Source: Velthaea sp965214335 (GTDB taxonomy: Bacteria; Vulcanimicrobiota; Vulcanimicrobiia; Vulcanimicrobiales; Vulcanimicrobiaceae). From it: a stretch of DNA of 64,000 nt. Below the pieces are notes generated by a model, which saw nothing but the letters and a program-made list of their open reading frames with translations, was not told the DNA's origin and searched no databases. The stretch covers positions 62,001 to 126,000 of the forward strand of contig CBDCBO010000003.1 of NCBI GenBank assembly GCA_965214335.1, given 5' to 3'. Positions 9,644 to 18,871 of this stretch are shown piece after piece; the stretch's first letter is position 1, and each line of letters begins with the position of its first letter. Position numbers and translations under genes: made by a program.

Positions 9644-10215
9644 GCGCGAAGACCGTCGGCGGTATTCGCAAGGGGTCGTACCGGCTCGCCGCCGGGCGAA
9701 AATAACGGCGCGAACAGCGCGAGGGTCGAGCCGACCGCGAGCACGAGAATCCCGGCGACGAGATTGCCGTACACGCCGGCAAAGACCGCGACGCCGGAGC
9801 TGGGCAGCGCCATGGCCCAGATAGCGAACGACAACGTTGCTGCGAACAGCGACCACCAGGGCCACTCGAGCGGGTTGAGCGGAAGAACGCCGCCCCTCGC
9901 CTTGAGCTTGACGGCAAAGGAGCACCAGACAACGGCCGGTGTAAGGCACACGCCAAGCCAAAAGGTTATTAATTTAATACTTTCGAGTGGGTCGTGGCCA
10001 AGGCCGGCAACGGAAGGCGGCCCTGATGACGGTTCGGCTTGAGCGATTAGGCTCAGAGCGGCAATGTACACGCTCAGAACTTCCGTTGGGATGTAATTTG
10101 CGATTGATCCCAGCGGTCCGGTAGCGTTCGCTGCGCCGTTCGTTAGCGTAAGATTACTTCTGCTATCCTGCGCTCGCGCCGCGACGGCGTTGGACGTCAT
10201 CGTATTAATGCTCAT
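9640..10215 (-). CDS. Small polytopic membrane protein, unknown function
   Basis: A 191-residue protein with a hydrophilic, Asn/Ala-rich N-terminus of about 35 residues and then four hydrophobic segments (around 40-60, 80-100, 120-140 and 145-170). I do not recognise a family. Its stop overlaps the patatin start as GTGA, so the two products are probably made together; a membrane partner for a phospholipase is a reasonable guess but only that. An AGGAG-like ribosome site lies just upstream of the ATG. Confidence 0.7.
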   Translation of the reverse strand: MSINTMTSNAVAARAQDSRSNLTLTNGAANATGPLGSIANYIPTEVLSVYIAALSLIAQAEPSSGPPSVAGLGHDPLESIKLITFWLGVCLTPAVVWCSFAVKLKARGGVLPLNPLEWPWWSLFAATLSFAIWAMALPSSGVAVFAGVYGNLVAGILVLAVGSTLALFAPLFSPGGEPVRPLANTADGLRA

Positions 10216-10569
10216 GAAAGCTCCTTTCGCCCGGCGCGGCTCGCGCGGCCGGCAATGCTGTCAGCCACACCGCGCCGCCCGGTGCTGCACACATGCTGCC
10301 ACGGACGAACCGGCCCGCTGTAATAGCGAAAGACGAATAGACACTGCGACCAATGGCATATAGAGCACATCACGCAACGCTCCGTGCAATGACCGGCGCC
10401 GTTTGACGGCGCGCCCAACGTTGGGCACAAAAACTTAACGCCCGACGGCCCTTCACGCCGCGTATGCTTGCCAGGCGGCACGACCTAAGCGTCGATACTA
10501 CGTTGGCCGATACAAACGATATCGTTGTGTAACGCCTTGCCGGCCGGCAGGCGCGAGAAAGGGTCTGCG
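10216..10569. other. Intergenic region before the diguanylate cyclase
   Basis: About 350 bases between divergent genes. A minus-strand open frame at 10212-10481 has Cys/Arg-rich, non-natural-looking composition and overlaps the next gene's start, so I do not call it. Presumably this holds two promoters. No hairpin or repeat worth noting was seen. Confidence 0.4.
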
Positions 10570-12009
10570 GTGCTCATACCACGCCGGGTTACACTCGTTA
10601 CCCGTATCATCATTACGGCGATGTCGACGATGACGGCAGGCGCGTTCGCGATCCTGGCCCTGGTGCAAATCATCATCCGGGCAACGGTATACAAGGAAAT
10701 TGAAGCCCGGGTTAACGTCGCGCTCGGTATGCTGCGCTATCTCACCAGCCTGCCGGGCCCGGCCGACGTTCGCGCCGGACGCCTCCATCTCGGGCCGCAC
10801 GCCGTCAATGACAATCGCACGGTCGATCGCGTTAAAACGATTACCGGGGCCGATGCCACCATATTTCAAATCGTTGACGGCCGGCCAATTCGCCTCGCGA
10901 CGACGATTATGAAAAGCGACGGTCTCGGCCGCAACGTCGGCACGGAACTGGCCGGAGCGGCGCGCAAAGCGTTCGACGGCGGCAAGACGTTCGTGGGCGT
11001 GACCCCGGTTGCCGGGCGCCCGTTCATTACGAGTTACGAGTTATTGTGCGACGCCGACCAGGAACCGATCGGGCTGTTGTACTGCGGCTTTCCCTTGACG
11101 ACGATGTATGACGCGCAAATGAGCATTATGCGGGTCGTAGCCTTCAGTTCGTTGTCGGGGCTGATGCTGTGTCTAGGTGCGATGTGGCTCATCGTGCAAC
11201 CGCTCAGGCGGGCCTTCCACAATGCGGTAAACGTCGCCAATGGCCTCGCGCAGGGTGATGTGGTGCAAGAGACAGGCGATCTCTCGCGCGACGAGGTCGG
11301 CGATTTCAACGCTGCCTTCGACCAGATGATTCGCTATCAGCAGCGCATGGCGGCCGTGGCTGACGCAATCGCCGACGGCGATATGACGGTCCAGATCGCA
11401 CCGGTATCAAGTTCGGACCGGCTTGGAATCGCATTCTGTCGCATGCTGACCAACATGCGGGCCACCGTCGATCAGCTTGGCTCGCTCGCGATGACGGATG
11501 GTTTGACGCAAGTCGGCAATCTGCGTTCGTTTCGCGAGGCCATTCGAATCGAGATGGTTCGCGCCGCGCGGTTTCAACATACCGTTTCGCTTGCGCTCGT
11601 CGATATCGATAATTTTAAGGAGATTAACGATAAAAACGGTCATCAACACGGCGACGACGTATTGGTTCGCCTCGCGGCGCTGTTGCGCACGCTGCGCGCC
11701 CACGATTGTGCCTACCGCATCGGCGGCGACGAATTTGCCATCATCCTGCCGATGACGAGCGTCGATGATGCGCAGGCAGCCCTCGAACGTTTGCGCCAGG
11801 ACGCCGGCCGACAACTTTTGGGCGCGACGCTCAGCATCGGCCTCGCCACCTCCGATGGGTCGGTCGACGCGATCTCACTGCAGCGCCAAGCAGATATGGC
11901 GTTATACACGGCCAAGCGGCGCGGACGCAACGGTGTCGTTACGTTTAGCGATACCGTCCAATGGGCGCTTGGTCCGTTGATGACGGCACAGCGGATGCCG
12001 GATGCGTAG
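10570..12009 (+). CDS. Membrane diguanylate cyclase (Cache-HAMP-GGDEF)
   Basis: Makes cyclic di-GMP. The 479-residue protein has an N-terminal membrane segment, a periplasmic Cache-type sensor of about 140 residues ending with ELLCDADQEPIGLLYCGFP, a second membrane segment (around 195-220), a HAMP-like linker, and a C-terminal GGDEF domain. The active site is intact: substrate-binding DIDNFKEIND and signature RIGGDEFAI near residue 384. RAHD lies five residues before GGDEF and matches the RxxD inhibitory site, so product inhibition is expected. There is no EAL domain. I prefer the GTG at 10570, preceded by AAGG and followed directly by the membrane anchor; an upstream start at 10525 is possible. 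Confidence 0.88.
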   Translation: MLIPRRVTLVTRIIITAMSTMTAGAFAILALVQIIIRATVYKEIEARVNVALGMLRYLTSLPGPADVRAGRLHLGPHAVNDNRTVDRVKTITGADATIFQIVDGRPIRLATTIMKSDGLGRNVGTELAGAARKAFDGGKTFVGVTPVAGRPFITSYELLCDADQEPIGLLYCGFPLTTMYDAQMSIMRVVAFSSLSGLMLCLGAMWLIVQPLRRAFHNAVNVANGLAQGDVVQETGDLSRDEVGDFNAAFDQMIRYQQRMAAVADAIADGDMTVQIAPVSSSDRLGIAFCRMLTNMRATVDQLGSLAMTDGLTQVGNLRSFREAIRIEMVRAARFQHTVSLALVDIDNFKEINDKNGHQHGDDVLVRLAALLRTLRAHDCAYRIGGDEFAIILPMTSVDDAQAALERLRQDAGRQLLGATLSIGLATSDGSVDAISLQRQADMALYTAKRRGRNGVVTFSDTVQWALGPLMTAQRMPDA

Positions 12010-12070
12010 CGCGCTCTGTACGCGTCTACATTAAAGGGGATAGGCCGCGGCGCTTGCGTATACTTCGAAG

Positions 12071-13039
12071 GTGATCTTAGGCGCTACCGGCGATGTGACG
12101 TTCGAGGGCCCAAGCGGCCGCAGCGTGCGGCTAACCAACCTCAATAAGTTATTTTTTCCGGCCGCCGGCCTAACGAAGCGCGACTTGCTGCAATATTACG
12201 CGGATGTCGCCGACCTGCTCGTGCCGTACTTGCGTGACCGCGCGATGGTGCTCAAGCGCTATCCGAACGGAGTCGACGGGCCGTTTTTCTATATGAAGCG
12301 GACGCCGCCGGGCCACCCGGCGTGGTTGCAAACGTGCGCGATCGAACACGGCTCGGGCAACGTGATCGACTTTCCGGTCGTCGACGACATAACGAGTCTC
12401 TTGTGGGTGATCAATCTGGGCTGTATCGACCTCAACGAGTGGTACGCGCGCTGCGACGATACGGACCGGCCGGATTATCTCCATTTCGATCTCGATCCGG
12501 TCGAAGGAGCGACGTTCGCGACCGTTCGCCGCGCGGCACTCATCGTACGGGACGCGCTCGTCGGGCTCGGGATGCGGCCGCTGGCAAAAACGAGTGGTTC
12601 CTCGGGTATTCACGTGTATGTGCCGATCGAACGCGATCCGGTGCAAAAAGAAGTTTGGACGTTTGCCAAAGCGTTGGCGCAGACACTCGAGCGGCGCGAG
12701 CCGGACACGCTGACGGCCGAATATCGCATCGTAAAGCGCCCGCACGGCCGGGTCCTCGTCGACTACAATCAAAATGCCTGGGGGAAGACACTGGCATCCG
12801 TTTACAGCGTCCGCGCGCGTCCAAGCGGGACCGTGTCGACGCCGGTAACCTGGGACGAGATCGCCGCCGGTTGCGAGCTCGAAGATTTTCGCATCGATAA
12901 CGTGCGCGAGCGTTTCACCCGGTTGGGCGACCTTTGGGCACCGATTCGAAATCCCGTCGGGCGGTTTGATTTGCGGCCGCTGCTCGCCGGAGTGACGGTA
13001 CCGCCGCGGCGCGGACGCCGCAACGCGACCCCGGCATGA
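12071..13039 (+). CDS. ligD: LigD-type polymerase domain protein (archaeo-eukaryotic primase fold)
   Basis: A 322-residue stand-alone PolDom, the nucleotidyltransferase of bacterial non-homologous end joining that fills ends with a preference for ribonucleotides. Recognisable family segments are LTNLNKLFFPAAGLTKRDLL near the start, the metal-binding HFDLDP, KTSGSSGIHVYVPI, and RVLVDYNQNAWGKT with DPRP-like tail. The downstream ligase overlaps by four bases (ATGA at 13036-13039). In many bacteria polymerase, phosphoesterase and ligase form one LigD chain; here they are separate and no phosphoesterase or Ku gene is in the window. The GTG start has GAAGG directly upstream. Confidence 0.9.
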   Translation: MILGATGDVTFEGPSGRSVRLTNLNKLFFPAAGLTKRDLLQYYADVADLLVPYLRDRAMVLKRYPNGVDGPFFYMKRTPPGHPAWLQTCAIEHGSGNVIDFPVVDDITSLLWVINLGCIDLNEWYARCDDTDRPDYLHFDLDPVEGATFATVRRAALIVRDALVGLGMRPLAKTSGSSGIHVYVPIERDPVQKEVWTFAKALAQTLERREPDTLTAEYRIVKRPHGRVLVDYNQNAWGKTLASVYSVRARPSGTVSTPVTWDEIAAGCELEDFRIDNVRERFTRLGDLWAPIRNPVGRFDLRPLLAGVTVPPRRGRRNATPA

Positions 13040-14064
13040 CGGCACCCGAAATTGCGCCGATGGAACTGCGTTCGGTTGCAACGATTCCTGATGGACCGCA
13101 GTGGTTATACGAACCAAAGTGGGACGGTTATCGCTGCATCGCGCATCGCGACGGCTCGGACGTGTCGCTCGTATCAAAGAATGGTCAGCCGCTCGGCCGG
13201 TACTTTCCCGAGATTGCCGCCGCACTGGGCCGCGTTGCCGCCGACGGCTTTACGCTCGACGGCGAACTCGTCGTTCCGCTGGCTGGAGCGCTGTCGTTTG
13301 ACGCGCTCGGGCAGCGAATTCATCCGGCCGCCAGCCGGGTCGCCCTGCTCGCTCGCACGACGCCGGCTTGTTATTTGATATTTGATTTGCTGCGCGATGC
13401 GGGGCACGACAGCCGCGAGCTTCCGCTGGTTCAACGGCGTGCCGCTCTCGAACGCTTCGCACCCGCGTTGACGCAGCTGCCCGAACTGCGGCTTAGTCCG
13501 GCGACGACCGATCGGCGCACCGTCGACGATTGGTTCGGCCGAGTCGGCGGCGCGCTCGACGGCGTCGTTGCGAAGCGGCTCGATGTGCCGTACGCGTCCG
13601 GTACGCGAGACGGCGGAGTCAAAATAAAGAAAGAGCGCACCGCCGATTGTGTCGTCGGCGGCTTTCGCTACGCGGCACACGCCGCGGATCGCGTCGGCAG
13701 TTTGCTGCTGGGGTTATACGATGCTGCCGGACGGCTCGATTATATCGGCTTCTGCAGCGCTTTTCCAACACCCGAACGACACGCGCTCATCGAGCGCCTC
13801 GCACCGTATCGCGACGGCTCGGGTTTTACCGGCAACGCGCCGGGCGCCACGCCCTCGCGTTGGAACCGTGACCCGGAGCGCGACCGCTCGTATATCGCGT
13901 TGCGGCCCGATCTGGTTCTCGAAGTTGCATTCGATCAAGTCACCAGCGGACGCATTCGGCATGGAACGCGACCGGTGCGCTGGCGTCCTGACAAATCGCC
14001 GGCTGCCTGCGGTGTCGACCAACTTGCGACGGTCGGTTCCGCGCTCGATTTGCTCGACCTATAA
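13036..14064 (+). CDS. ATP-dependent DNA ligase (LigD/LigC type)
   Basis: A 342-residue ATP-dependent ligase with adenylation and OB-fold domains. Motif I is YEPKWDGYR, whose Lys is adenylylated; TLDGELV (motif III region), YLIFDLL, LDGVVAKR (motif IV) and KIKKERTADCVVGG (motif V) follow in the right order. The C-terminal OB part includes RPDLVLEVAFDQVTSGRIRH. No phosphoesterase or BRCT region. Translationally coupled to the polymerase gene by ATGA, so the pair acts as a two-polypeptide LigD. It converges on the esterase gene six bases away. Confidence 0.92.
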   Translation: MTAPEIAPMELRSVATIPDGPQWLYEPKWDGYRCIAHRDGSDVSLVSKNGQPLGRYFPEIAAALGRVAADGFTLDGELVVPLAGALSFDALGQRIHPAASRVALLARTTPACYLIFDLLRDAGHDSRELPLVQRRAALERFAPALTQLPELRLSPATTDRRTVDDWFGRVGGALDGVVAKRLDVPYASGTRDGGVKIKKERTADCVVGGFRYAAHAADRVGSLLLGLYDAAGRLDYIGFCSAFPTPERHALIERLAPYRDGSGFTGNAPGATPSRWNRDPERDRSYIALRPDLVLEVAFDQVTSGRIRHGTRPVRWRPDKSPAACGVDQLATVGSALDLLDL

Positions 14065-14069
14065 CGCAG

Positions 14070-15089
14070 TTAGGCGCTGCGAGCGACAACGGTGCAGCCG
14101 TGCGCGAAGAAGAAGCGCAGTATCTCGCGCGTCGCGTCGGGACCGAGCGGATCGGTGTACGACCCGGCGACGCTTCCACCCGACCACGCGTGGCCTGCGC
14201 CGTGCACGACCCATTGCTCGCACACGGGCTTGCCGGTGCGATCGAGATGCCGCGTGAAACTATACGCCCGTCCGCCCGGCACGTGCCCCGACGCACTGTT
14301 CATGCTGTGGGCGCCGCTGCGGCTTCGCTCGATGACGCGATCGCTGTTGGACGGGTGAACCGTCGTGTCGCGGTCGCCGTGAAACACGATGACTGGAACG
14401 GTTCGAGTACCGGCGGCCGGCGCCGCTTCGCGCACGCTGTGTAATTCCCCGGATGCGCCCTGGCGCATCGCCGAAAAAGCGGACGGCACATTATTGGCCG
14501 CTCCGTAGGGCAAGCCTGAATGCATACCGATCGCGGTATAGAGTTCGGGATATACCGTCGCTAAGATAGCTGCTTCGGCCGCCCCCGCGGACAGGCCGGC
14601 GGCAAAGACGCGGCTTGCATCGACAACGTACTCGTGCATGACGTGCCGCGTCAAACCGGCGATGAGCGACGGTTCGCCCTCGCCGCGGCGCTGATGGCGA
14701 ACATTAAACCAGTTCCAGCATCGCGAAGCGTTGGCGGTGCCGGACTGCTCGGGATACAAGACGAGAAACATCTGTTCTTCCGCTCGGGCGTTCATTTGCG
14801 TACCGGCTGCAAAGTCGTCGGCGGATTGGGTGCAACCGTGCAACATTACGACCAGCGCGAGCGCTTCTCCACGGTAGCCGCTGGGAACGTAGAGCTTATA
14901 GCTAAGCCGGCCGCCGCTGCTGCTATACGTGCCGGCAATGAAACGTCCGACGGCCGCGGACGCTACCCGCTCCGCGGCTGGGGCACTGCTTGGCGACAGC
15001 TTCGTTGTTTGCTCGAGCAGTGTACTGGCTTTCGGGAGAACCTGTTGCAGCAGCGCGGCGATGCCCGCGAGCCGGTCGGTTCGTTTCAC
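14070..15089 (-). CDS. PHB-depolymerase-family esterase
   Basis: A 339-residue alpha/beta hydrolase of the LpqC/PhaZ-like esterase family. Family landmarks are the oxyanion stretch MLHGCTQSADDFAAGTQMN, the nucleophile elbow GLSAG, the acid loop FHGDRDTTVHP, and the His loop VHGAGHAWSGG. There is no clear signal peptide, so it may act inside the cell on short polyhydroxyalkanoates or other esters. The GTG start at 15089 lacks a good ribosome site. A ribbon-helix-helix regulator lies 95 bases upstream on the same strand. Confidence 0.85.
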   Translation of the reverse strand: MKRTDRLAGIAALLQQVLPKASTLLEQTTKLSPSSAPAAERVASAAVGRFIAGTYSSSGGRLSYKLYVPSGYRGEALALVVMLHGCTQSADDFAAGTQMNARAEEQMFLVLYPEQSGTANASRCWNWFNVRHQRRGEGEPSLIAGLTRHVMHEYVVDASRVFAAGLSAGAAEAAILATVYPELYTAIGMHSGLPYGAANNVPSAFSAMRQGASGELHSVREAAPAAGTRTVPVIVFHGDRDTTVHPSNSDRVIERSRSGAHSMNSASGHVPGGRAYSFTRHLDRTGKPVCEQWVVHGAGHAWSGGSVAGSYTDPLGPDATREILRFFFAHGCTVVARSA

Positions 15090-15183
15090 GCGCGTAGCCG
15101 AATGCGCGGGACCGGGTGCGTAAAGTGCATATGTCGTCCTTGAAAAAGAAATGCGAGAACGATGTCCTGGTCCTGACCGGGAC

Positions 15184-15603
15184 TCAGGTAAGGCGATCGG
15201 CGAGTGCCGCTTTCACGCCCGCACTTGCTTGCAGTGCGCCCAGTACCGTGATCGAACCGATCGTCGCGCGCGCCAGGTCCGGCGAAACGTCGGCTGCGAT
15301 CCGGGCTAAACCGACGACACTAATATGGAGCATCGTTCCGGCCGCACGAATCTCTTCGAGCTGCTTGCGACTGTAGTCACGTAACCCCAAATCGAGGCTG
15401 CGCCGACCGACCGATGCGCGGATGACATCGGCATGCCGTTCGAGCTGGTTTCGAATCGCCGTGCGGATGAAATCGGTTCGATTGGAATAGAACCCCTCGT
15501 GGACCATGAGATCGATGTGCCCTAAGTCGACAAAACCCAAATTTATCGTTATTTTTTCCGAATCCGTCGATTTCGGCGTTCCGTCCGACACGGCGTTGGC
15601 CAT
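15184..15603 (-). CDS. CopG-like ribbon-helix-helix transcriptional regulator
   Basis: A 139-residue protein whose N-terminal half is a ribbon-helix-helix DNA-binding domain: the strand EKITINLGFVDLGHID, then HEGFYSNRTDFIRTAIRNQL with the typical SNRTDFIR helix start. The C-terminal half is a longer helical extension of unknown role. It lies upstream of and in the same direction as the PHB-depolymerase-type esterase, a pairing that suggests it regulates that gene and itself. Just before the ATG is an ACCATC...GATGGT inverted pair that could be its operator. Confidence 0.8.
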   Translation of the reverse strand: MANAVSDGTPKSTDSEKITINLGFVDLGHIDLMVHEGFYSNRTDFIRTAIRNQLERHADVIRASVGRRSLDLGLRDYSRKQLEEIRAAGTMLHISVVGLARIAADVSPDLARATIGSITVLGALQASAGVKAALADRLT

Positions 15604-15609
15604 CTGTTC

Positions 15610-15638
15610 ACCATCTATCTGGATGTCAAGTGGATGGT
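15610..15638. promoter_or_regulatory. Possible RHH-regulator operator
   Basis: ACCATC (15610-15615) and GATGGT (15633-15638) form a 6-bp inverted pair separated by 17 bases, and GGATG is repeated directly at 15621 and 15632. It sits immediately upstream of the RHH regulator start at 15603, where an autoregulatory site is expected. The arms are short, so chance is not excluded. Confidence 0.3.
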
Positions 15639-15749
15639 AAAGCGAAAAGTACCAGGTGTCAAGGCGGCGTGGGATATGGGCGGTTTTCGCTCGGTCTGCA
15701 CGGGCGCGACAGCCGAGCGAAACACGTTTGGATCAATGGCGGTAGTTTC

Positions 15750-16295
15750 ATGGTGATCGATTCGTTCGCGCTGGAGGCGGTTGCCGCAACCGGTGCTCTG
15801 TGTCTGGGAATTGCGGCGCGGCGGCGGCGCGCCCGGCCGGCCCGGGCGGTCGCGCCGCCGCTCAATTCGCTGATCCGCCGGCTCCCGCATCGCCACCGTC
15901 GCCGCGCTCGCCTCATCGTCGCCATCGCGCGCGAGCATCTCGCGGCACACCCTAACAGTTCGGTCGAGGGCTTCACAGCGCGCGAAGCGCTCCGGACCTA
16001 TCTGCCGGACACGATTGGCGCGTATCTAGCGGTGCCTCCGACGCGGCGTACTACCCGAAGTGCCGGCGCGCGCAGCGCCGACGACGATCTCAATCTCCAA
16101 TTGCGCACCCTGCAAAGTGGAGTCGAGCGGCTCCGGATCGCCGACGCCGACATCGGCGTCAGCCGAATGGCCGCCAACGGCGCGTTCCTGAACGAACGAT
16201 TTGGTCCGCCCGGGCCACTGCCGATCGGTGCGCAGGCGGTGGGCATCGTCCGCGAGTGCTTAGACGTTATCGATCGTTTGCTGCGCCGAATCTAA
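15750..16295 (+). CDS. Hypothetical protein with N-terminal hydrophobic segment
   Basis: A 181-residue protein, not recognised. The first 20 residues are hydrophobic and are followed by a strongly basic RRRRARPARA stretch, which suggests a single N-terminal membrane anchor with the rest in the cytoplasm. The body is Arg/Leu-rich and helical, with an acidic DDDLNLQL segment near the middle and LDVIDRLLRRI at the end. The frame is open from 15630 but the ATG at 15750 gives the cleanest N-terminus; the upstream part is low-complexity basic sequence. Divergent from the RHH regulator. Confidence 0.5.
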   Translation: MVIDSFALEAVAATGALCLGIAARRRRARPARAVAPPLNSLIRRLPHRHRRRARLIVAIAREHLAAHPNSSVEGFTAREALRTYLPDTIGAYLAVPPTRRTTRSAGARSADDDLNLQLRTLQSGVERLRIADADIGVSRMAANGAFLNERFGPPGPLPIGAQAVGIVRECLDVIDRLLRRI

Positions 16296-17001
16296 TCGGC
16301 GTCGGCGCGCGATCTTCGTTAGCGGGCGCTTTGCGCCGATGGATTTTTGGTCGCATTTATCAGGTAACGCTCGGCCCAATAAAATCAGTAAGGCGAATGC
16401 TAAGTTCACTGCGTACTGGCCGTGTACTGCAAGCAGAGTTCAAAAACGCTTCACTCGGTCGAGTCGGCAGCTCAGCTACAGAAACGATGTGTGAACTCGG
16501 GTTCGAATGGTTTGCAGATGAGGCGGCGGAGTTTGGTGCTAGCGCGGTTCGTTCGCCGGACCCGCATTTCACTATTACCAAGCATAATGAAGTGTAGATA
16601 TTGCTGAGCCACAATTGCGCGAGCCATCCTGTTCGATATCTGAAGAACGAATCGAGTTTGGGAATCTTCTAAGTTCAGACGTTTGCCATCATTCGATAAA
16701 AGGAGCACAGAGGGCGAGTTTTCACGCTCTTCGGAGGCGCGTCGCGATATAACAATCCGTCGCGAAACGGAGTGCGCTGCGTTTCAACGCTTACGCCGTC
16801 GTTGATTTCGACTATCAAGCCTTGACGCAATCTGTCGTCGACACGCTCGTCGATCTCGGAACCTTGAGCGGGGCACGTTCGATTCTCGTTCTTCTGAAAC
16901 CACACCGATCGAGCGGCTGCACTATGAGGCAATTTGGTTGCGCTTGAAGAATACTACTGTGGAAACCGCTGCCAAACCGTTACCTATGAGGAGCTTTTGT
17001 A
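16296..17001. other. Gene-poor stretch with possible frame-broken coding remnant
   Basis: About 700 bases without a convincing intact gene. The open frames at 16256-16597 and 16675-16932 do not look like known proteins. From about 16786 the plus strand reads AYAVVDFDYQALTQSVVDTL and on to LGTLSGARSI in one frame, then ETTPIERLHYEAIWLRL in another up to about 16975; the join implies a one- or two-base shift near 16870. The protein-like quality of both pieces suggests a decayed gene, but I cannot name the family. Confidence 0.3.
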
Positions 17002-18822
17002 ATGATCGACACTGCCCCGCAACCGGCGACGCAGACAACACCGACACAGCGCGTAACGGCGTGGCTGCGTGATCTCGAGCGAGCACTCACCACGCTGGAC
17101 GTCGCCGCCGCTACCGCACTATTTATTGAAAATAGCTTCTGGCGCGATCTCGTGACGTTTACCTGGAACATTACCACCCTTGAAGGCCGCGCCGGCATTA
17201 GCGCGATGCTCGAAGCCAATCTTGCCCGGGTCAAGCCGCATACGTTCGCACTCACGGGCGAGGCCACGGCCACCGACGGCATAACCGAGGGCTGGTTCAC
17301 CTTTGAGACGGCCGTCGCGCGTGGTACGGGTCTCGTGCGACTACAAGACGCAGGATGTTGGACGTTTCTGACCGCGATGACCGAACTCAAGGGCTTCGAA
17401 GAAAAGCGCGGCGTAACGCGCGAAAAAGGTGCCGAGCACGGCGCTCAGCGCGAGCGCAAGAGCTGGCTCGAGCGCAAAACTGAACAAGAAGCGCGCTTGG
17501 GGTATGCCGAGCAGCCGTTTTGCGTCGTGATCGGCGGCGGCCAAGGCGGTATCGGGCTCGGTGCGCGCCTCAAGCGGCTGGGCGTATCGACGATCGTGGT
17601 TGATAAACACGCGCATCCGGGTGATGCCTGGCGCGAACGGTATCGTTCGCTATGCTTGCACGATCCGGTCTGGTACGACCATCTGCCGTACCTGCCGTTC
17701 CCCGAAAATTGGCCGGTGTTCGCTCCCAAAGACAAGATCGGCGATTGGCTCGAGATGTATGTGCGCGTGATGGAAATCAATTACTGGCCGTCGACGCAAT
17801 GTACGAGCGCGACGTACGATGATCGGACAAAAGAGTGGACCGTCGTGGTCGAGCGTAACGGAGAAACCGTCATGCTGCGCCCGAAACAGGTCGTGTTGGC
17901 GACCGGCATGTCGGGAATTCCGTACGTGCCGCAATATCCCGGCGCGGAACGGTTCAAGGGCGTCGCGCATCACTCGAGCCGGCATCCCGGCGGCGAAGAA
18001 TTTAGTGGCAAAAAGTGCGTCGTGATTGGATCGAATAATTCCGCTCACGACATTTGCGCCGACCTGTGGGAACACGGCGCCGACGTGACGATGGTGCAAC
18101 GCTCATCGACGCACATCGTCAAATCGGAATCATTGATGGAGCTCGCGCTGAGTGGCCTGTATTCCGAAGCTGCGGTGGACGGCGGCATGACGACGGAAAA
18201 AGCCGATCTGATCTTCGCCTCGATTCCGTACCGTATCATGGCCGACTTTCAGAAACCGATATACGAAGCGATTGCCGAACGCGACGCTGATTTTTACGAG
18301 CGCCTACGCAACGCCGGCTTCATGCTCGATTGGGGCGACGACGGCTCGGGTCTGTTCATGAAGTATCTGCGCCGCGGATCGGGTTACTATATTGACGTCG
18401 GCGCATCGGAACTTGTGGCCGGCGGCGAGATTGCGTTAAAAAGCGGCGTTGACGTTGTCGGCATCGCGGAGCATGCGGTCCGGTTGAGCGACGGCACGGA
18501 ATTGCCGGCCGACCTTATCGTGTATGCCACCGGTTATGGCTCGATGAACGGCTGGGCCGCCCGACTCATTTCGCAAGACGTAGCGGATAAAGTCGGCAAG
18601 TGCTGGGGCTTCGGTTCGGCGACAACCAAGGACCCCGGACCATGGGAAGGCGAGCTGCGCAACATGTGGAAGCCGACGCAGCAAGAAGCGCTTTGGTTTC
18701 ACGGCGGTAATTTACACCAGTCGCGCCACTACTCACTGTATCTCGCATTACAATTAAAAGCGCGCCAAGAAGGCATTGCCACACCGGTGTACGGCATGGG
18801 CCCCGTGCATCACGTAAGCTAA
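17002..18822 (+). CDS. SnoaL-like/flavin-containing monooxygenase fusion
   Basis: A 606-residue protein. Residues 1-135 form a SnoaL/NTF2-like alpha+beta cone (ALTTLDVAAATALFIE, followed by FWRDLVTFTWNI). Residues from about 170 form a class B flavoprotein monooxygenase: FAD-binding VIGGGQGGIGLGARL, the linker motif FKGVAHHSSRHPGG, a second Rossmann loop VIGSNNSAHDICADL for NADPH, and the ATG motif VYATGYGSMNGW. This fused architecture is common in actinobacteria and some soil phyla. It probably oxygenates a lipophilic or heteroatom-containing substrate. GAGGAG precedes the ATG by nine bases. A strong terminator follows at 18872. Confidence 0.88.
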   Translation: MIDTAPQPATQTTPTQRVTAWLRDLERALTTLDVAAATALFIENSFWRDLVTFTWNITTLEGRAGISAMLEANLARVKPHTFALTGEATATDGITEGWFTFETAVARGTGLVRLQDAGCWTFLTAMTELKGFEEKRGVTREKGAEHGAQRERKSWLERKTEQEARLGYAEQPFCVVIGGGQGGIGLGARLKRLGVSTIVVDKHAHPGDAWRERYRSLCLHDPVWYDHLPYLPFPENWPVFAPKDKIGDWLEMYVRVMEINYWPSTQCTSATYDDRTKEWTVVVERNGETVMLRPKQVVLATGMSGIPYVPQYPGAERFKGVAHHSSRHPGGEEFSGKKCVVIGSNNSAHDICADLWEHGADVTMVQRSSTHIVKSESLMELALSGLYSEAAVDGGMTTEKADLIFASIPYRIMADFQKPIYEAIAERDADFYERLRNAGFMLDWGDDGSGLFMKYLRRGSGYYIDVGASELVAGGEIALKSGVDVVGIAEHAVRLSDGTELPADLIVYATGYGSMNGWAARLISQDVADKVGKCWGFGSATTKDPGPWEGELRNMWKPTQQEALWFHGGNLHQSRHYSLYLALQLKARQEGIATPVYGMGPVHHVS

Positions 18823-18871
18823 GGTAGCGGCGGCGCGCTTTACGGTCGATCGAAGCGTAGGCCGGTCGAAC

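Noticed and set aside
10212..10481. 89-codon minus-strand frame
   Set aside because: Cys- and Arg-rich shadow composition, overlaps the start region of the membrane protein gene, no ribosome site.
16499..16512. GGGTTCGAATGG resembling a tRNA T-arm
   Set aside because: The five bases on each side are not complementary and no other cloverleaf arm is present.
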